From Gammaproteobacteria bacterium (GTDB lineage: Bacteria > Pseudomonadota > Gammaproteobacteria > SZUA-229), in NCBI GenBank assembly GCA_013138755.1, contig WTCC01000274.1, forward strand, positions 1 through 7,795: 7,795 bases of DNA, written 5' to 3'. Position 1 is the stretch's first letter, and the number at the start of each line of letters is the position of its first letter. Both the position numbers and the translations under genes were made by a program. Shown here piece after piece: positions 6,335 through 7,795 of this stretch. A model generated the notes under the pieces. That model worked only from the letters and a program-made list of their open reading frames with translations. It ran no database searches and was not told the DNA's origin.

Positions 6335-6868
6335 ATGATTGACAAACTATTAACCGAACATGACCACATACGCAGGACTCTGAATTTGCTTGAAATGCAA
6401 TTTCTGGATCTGTGCCGCAACAAAAAACCGGACTTCTCGATGATGCGGAGCATCGTTGTATACGTTCAGGAGTATCCAGAACTGGCGCACCACCCATTAG
6501 AAGATATGGTTTACGCCATTCTGCTCGAGCGAGAAGAGAAGGTTGATCTACTTCAAAAACTGGTATCTGATCATACAGAACTAGAGCAAGTTACCCGAAA
6601 TTTAAGAAGATCTGTTGAAGCACATGTACAAGGTGATTTTTCAGAAGGGGAATTAAAGCAGCTACTGTCAAAGTTTCTTATCAGACAGCGGCAACACCTC
6701 TACATCGAGGAGATGGAGATATACCCATTGGCACAACGCACACTAACAAAAGAAGATTGGAGAAAAGTTCAATCTGTTGTACCGCAAGGAAATGATCCTG
6801 TTTTTGGCACGCGTACACGAGAGGATTATGAACTTTTGTACCGAGAGATTGAAGAGAACAACAAATAA
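6335..6868 (+). CDS. hemerythrin-like HHE-domain protein
   Basis: The 177-residue soluble, all-helical protein carries the ligand pattern of a bacterial hemerythrin four-helix bundle: H9 in TEHDHI, H52-H53 with E56 (AHHPLED), H80 in SDHTELE, and H121 with E125 (RQHLYIEEMEIYPLA). The C-terminal tail with LTKEDW, DPVFG and YELLYREI is common in this group. Such domains hold a non-heme di-iron centre that can bind O2 or NO; relatives include the N-terminally extended YtfE/ScdA iron-sulfur repair proteins, whose extra domain is missing here. An FNR/Dnr-like site with a matching -10 lies upstream, across from an operon containing nnrS, which supports a role in low-oxygen or nitric-oxide stress. 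The start is ambiguous: ATG at 6335 gives the usual family N-terminus but lacks a ribosome binding site, while TTG at 6320 has one. No terminator is visible downstream. Confidence 0.9.
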   Translation: MIDKLLTEHDHIRRTLNLLEMQFLDLCRNKKPDFSMMRSIVVYVQEYPELAHHPLEDMVYAILLEREEKVDLLQKLVSDHTELEQVTRNLRRSVEAHVQGDFSEGELKQLLSKFLIRQRQHLYIEEMEIYPLAQRTLTKEDWRKVQSVVPQGNDPVFGTRTREDYELLYREIEENNK

Positions 6869-6914
6869 GTCTCTCCCTGTAGCTTAACCACTACTTCTGC
6901 ATATGGCAGCCTTG

Positions 6915-7076
6915 CTATTTCTCCCCAAAATTTCTGTAAAAAAACGAGGCTGATGGCAAACTCCAAAGATTTACCGGTCCGAACACCAGATCTGGCCAAT
7001 TAATTGATCGCTTCTGACCCACTTTCTTTGTCTTCGATTTTTTTGTTTTCGTTTTTTCCTGTTCAACTATCCGCAT
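6915..7076 (-). CDS. small 53-aa ORF overlapping the nrdJ stop, function unknown
   Basis: An ATG at 7076 overlaps the last 10 bases of nrdJ in another frame and opens 53 codons ending in TAG. The first 23 residues are very basic (KTKTKKSKTKK); the rest is rich in W, P, F and N, with WPDLVFGPVNLWSLP at 27-41 followed by SASFFYRNF. That contrast, a compact aromatic/proline motif after a lysine-rich lead, looks more like a selected peptide than random AT-rich sequence. GGTGA inside the nrdJ tail stands 6 bases before the ATG, and the overlap suggests translational coupling. There is no membrane helix or signal peptide. I do not recognise the family with certainty. The lysine codons are AAA-rich and could partly reflect base composition, so comparison with homologues of this locus would decide. 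Confidence 0.5.
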   Translation of the reverse strand: MRIVEQEKTKTKKSKTKKVGQKRSINWPDLVFGPVNLWSLPSASFFYRNFGEK

Positions 7077-7795
7077 TTGGAATCACCACAACTGAGACAG
7101 GTCATACAACCATCCATACTGATGACTGCTTTAGTGTTACATTTTTTACATAACTGAGAGCTGGGTGGAAAATCCGACGCTTCATTAGTACTGGCGTCAT
7201 TGCTACCCTCTTTACCATCGGCTATATTGCTTGCGCTATTACCATCATTACAATGAATCGCTTCATATTCTTTTCTTTTGGCGTCAAGCATCTGCTTTTG
7301 ACAGTCATCCATGCCATTGTCTTCGATCATACCGATCATCTTCATGTGGCATTCGATCGCATCACCAATTTCACAGACCAGTGATGGTTTATATTTACCA
7401 CCTTTTTTAAAATAACCACCACGTGGATCGAATACACTACGTAACTCATCAACGAGAAAAGTAACATCACCGCCTTTTCTGAAGACGGCGGAGATAATTC
7501 TGGTCAAAGCTACGATCCACTGAAAGTGGTCCATGTTTTTAGAATTGATAAATATCTCGTATGGACGACGCATCTCATGCTCCGTTCCCTGATTAAGTAA
7601 AACATCGTTAATCGTTATATAGAGCGCATGCTCTGACTGCGGTGTCTTTATCTTATAAGTCGAACCAAGAAGCATATCTGGACGCTCGAGCTTTTCATGC
7701 ATCTGGATTATTTCTGCTGTTTCCTTCCCTTTTTCGGATACGGTATCTTCAGTTTTTTCCTGTTTTTCTTCTTCAGCTATTGCTGAGTCATTGCT
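7067..7795 (-). CDS. nrdJ: class II (adenosylcobalamin-dependent) ribonucleotide reductase, C-terminal part
   Basis: This is the C-terminal 242 residues of a gene whose 5' end lies beyond the right edge. The frame stays open from 7703 to 7795 with no start codon, so the ATG at 7702 is probably internal. First comes a charged E/K/T/S-rich linker, then the TSCPD-type domain: GSTYKIKTPQSEHALYITIND, RRPYEIFINSKNMDHFQWIVALTR, AVFRKGGDVTFLVDELRSVFDPRGGYFKKGG. A flexible N/S/D/G-rich tether follows, then a cysteine-rich tail with CKKC, GCMTCLSC and a terminal SKCG. Class II reductases make deoxyribonucleotides with cobalamin, with or without O2; the tail combines a zinc-ribbon-like Cys set with the cysteines that re-reduce the active site. 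The gene could be a single long chain or the separate second subunit of a split NrdJa/NrdJb type as in Pseudomonas aeruginosa; the edge prevents deciding. An overlapping small ORF follows it. Confidence 0.93.
   Translation of the reverse strand, partial: SNDSAIAEEEKQEKTEDTVSEKGKETAEIIQMHEKLERPDMLLGSTYKIKTPQSEHALYITINDVLLNQGTEHEMRRPYEIFINSKNMDHFQWIVALTRIISAVFRKGGDVTFLVDELRSVFDPRGGYFKKGGKYKPSLVCEIGDAIECHMKMIGMIEDNGMDDCQKQMLDAKRKEYEAIHCNDGNSASNIADGKEGSNDASTNEASDFPPSSQLCKKCNTKAVISMDGCMTCLSCGDSKCG

Noticed and set aside
6876..6892. tRNA-like GTAGCTTAACCA stretch after the hemerythrin gene
   Set aside because: No acceptor stem, anticodon arm or T-loop can be folded around it in the short intergenic space.
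1..7795. Defence island, mobile element or CRISPR array
   Set aside because: No transposase, integrase, direct-repeat array, toxin-antitoxin pair or restriction gene is visible; all sizeable genes are metabolic, respiratory or sensory.

Overview
The window looks like chromosomal DNA of a moderately AT-rich gammaproteobacterium with a respiratory, partly anaerobic or nitrogen-oxide-exposed lifestyle. The strongest pointers are a TrhP (YegQ) protein very close to the enterobacterial type, an NnrS membrane protein, a hemerythrin-like di-iron protein and a class II (B12-dependent) ribonucleotide reductase. I cannot name the genus. No mobile element, CRISPR array, tRNA or rRNA gene, or recognisable defence system is visible.

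Layout. (1) Positions 1-910: adenylate kinase (adk, +) with a four-cysteine zinc LID, a good ribosome binding site that fixes its start, and a strong intrinsic terminator; upstream lies an unexplained 9-bp inverted repeat. (2) 911-2473: a membrane-anchored PAS sensor histidine kinase (+) whose phospho-acceptor His is kept but whose ATP-binding N, G1 and G2 boxes are all altered, so it looks like a pseudokinase. (3) 2484-6038 on the minus strand: an apparent operon, in transcription order a TauD-like Fe(II)/2-oxoglutarate dioxygenase, trhP (tRNA wobble-uridine hydroxylation) and nnrS (NO tolerance). Its end converges on the kinase gene with only 10 bp between the stop codons. (4) 6039-6334: a divergent regulatory region with a near-perfect FNR/Dnr-type palindrome and a well-placed -10 hexamer for the plus-strand gene. 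(5) 6335-6868: a hemerythrin-like HHE-domain protein (+). (6) 6915-7795 on the minus strand: the C-terminal part of a class II ribonucleotide reductase (nrdJ), entering from beyond the right edge, followed by an overlapping 53-codon ORF.

How they may work together (inference). NnrS, the hemerythrin-like protein and the FNR/Dnr-like site suggest a low-oxygen or nitric-oxide response. TrhP makes 5-hydroxyuridine in tRNA from prephenate without needing O2, and class II ribonucleotide reductase also works with or without O2, so both fit that setting. The dioxygenase needs O2 and is the odd member. The two most unusual points are the degenerate histidine kinase and the small ORF coupled to the nrdJ 3' end.
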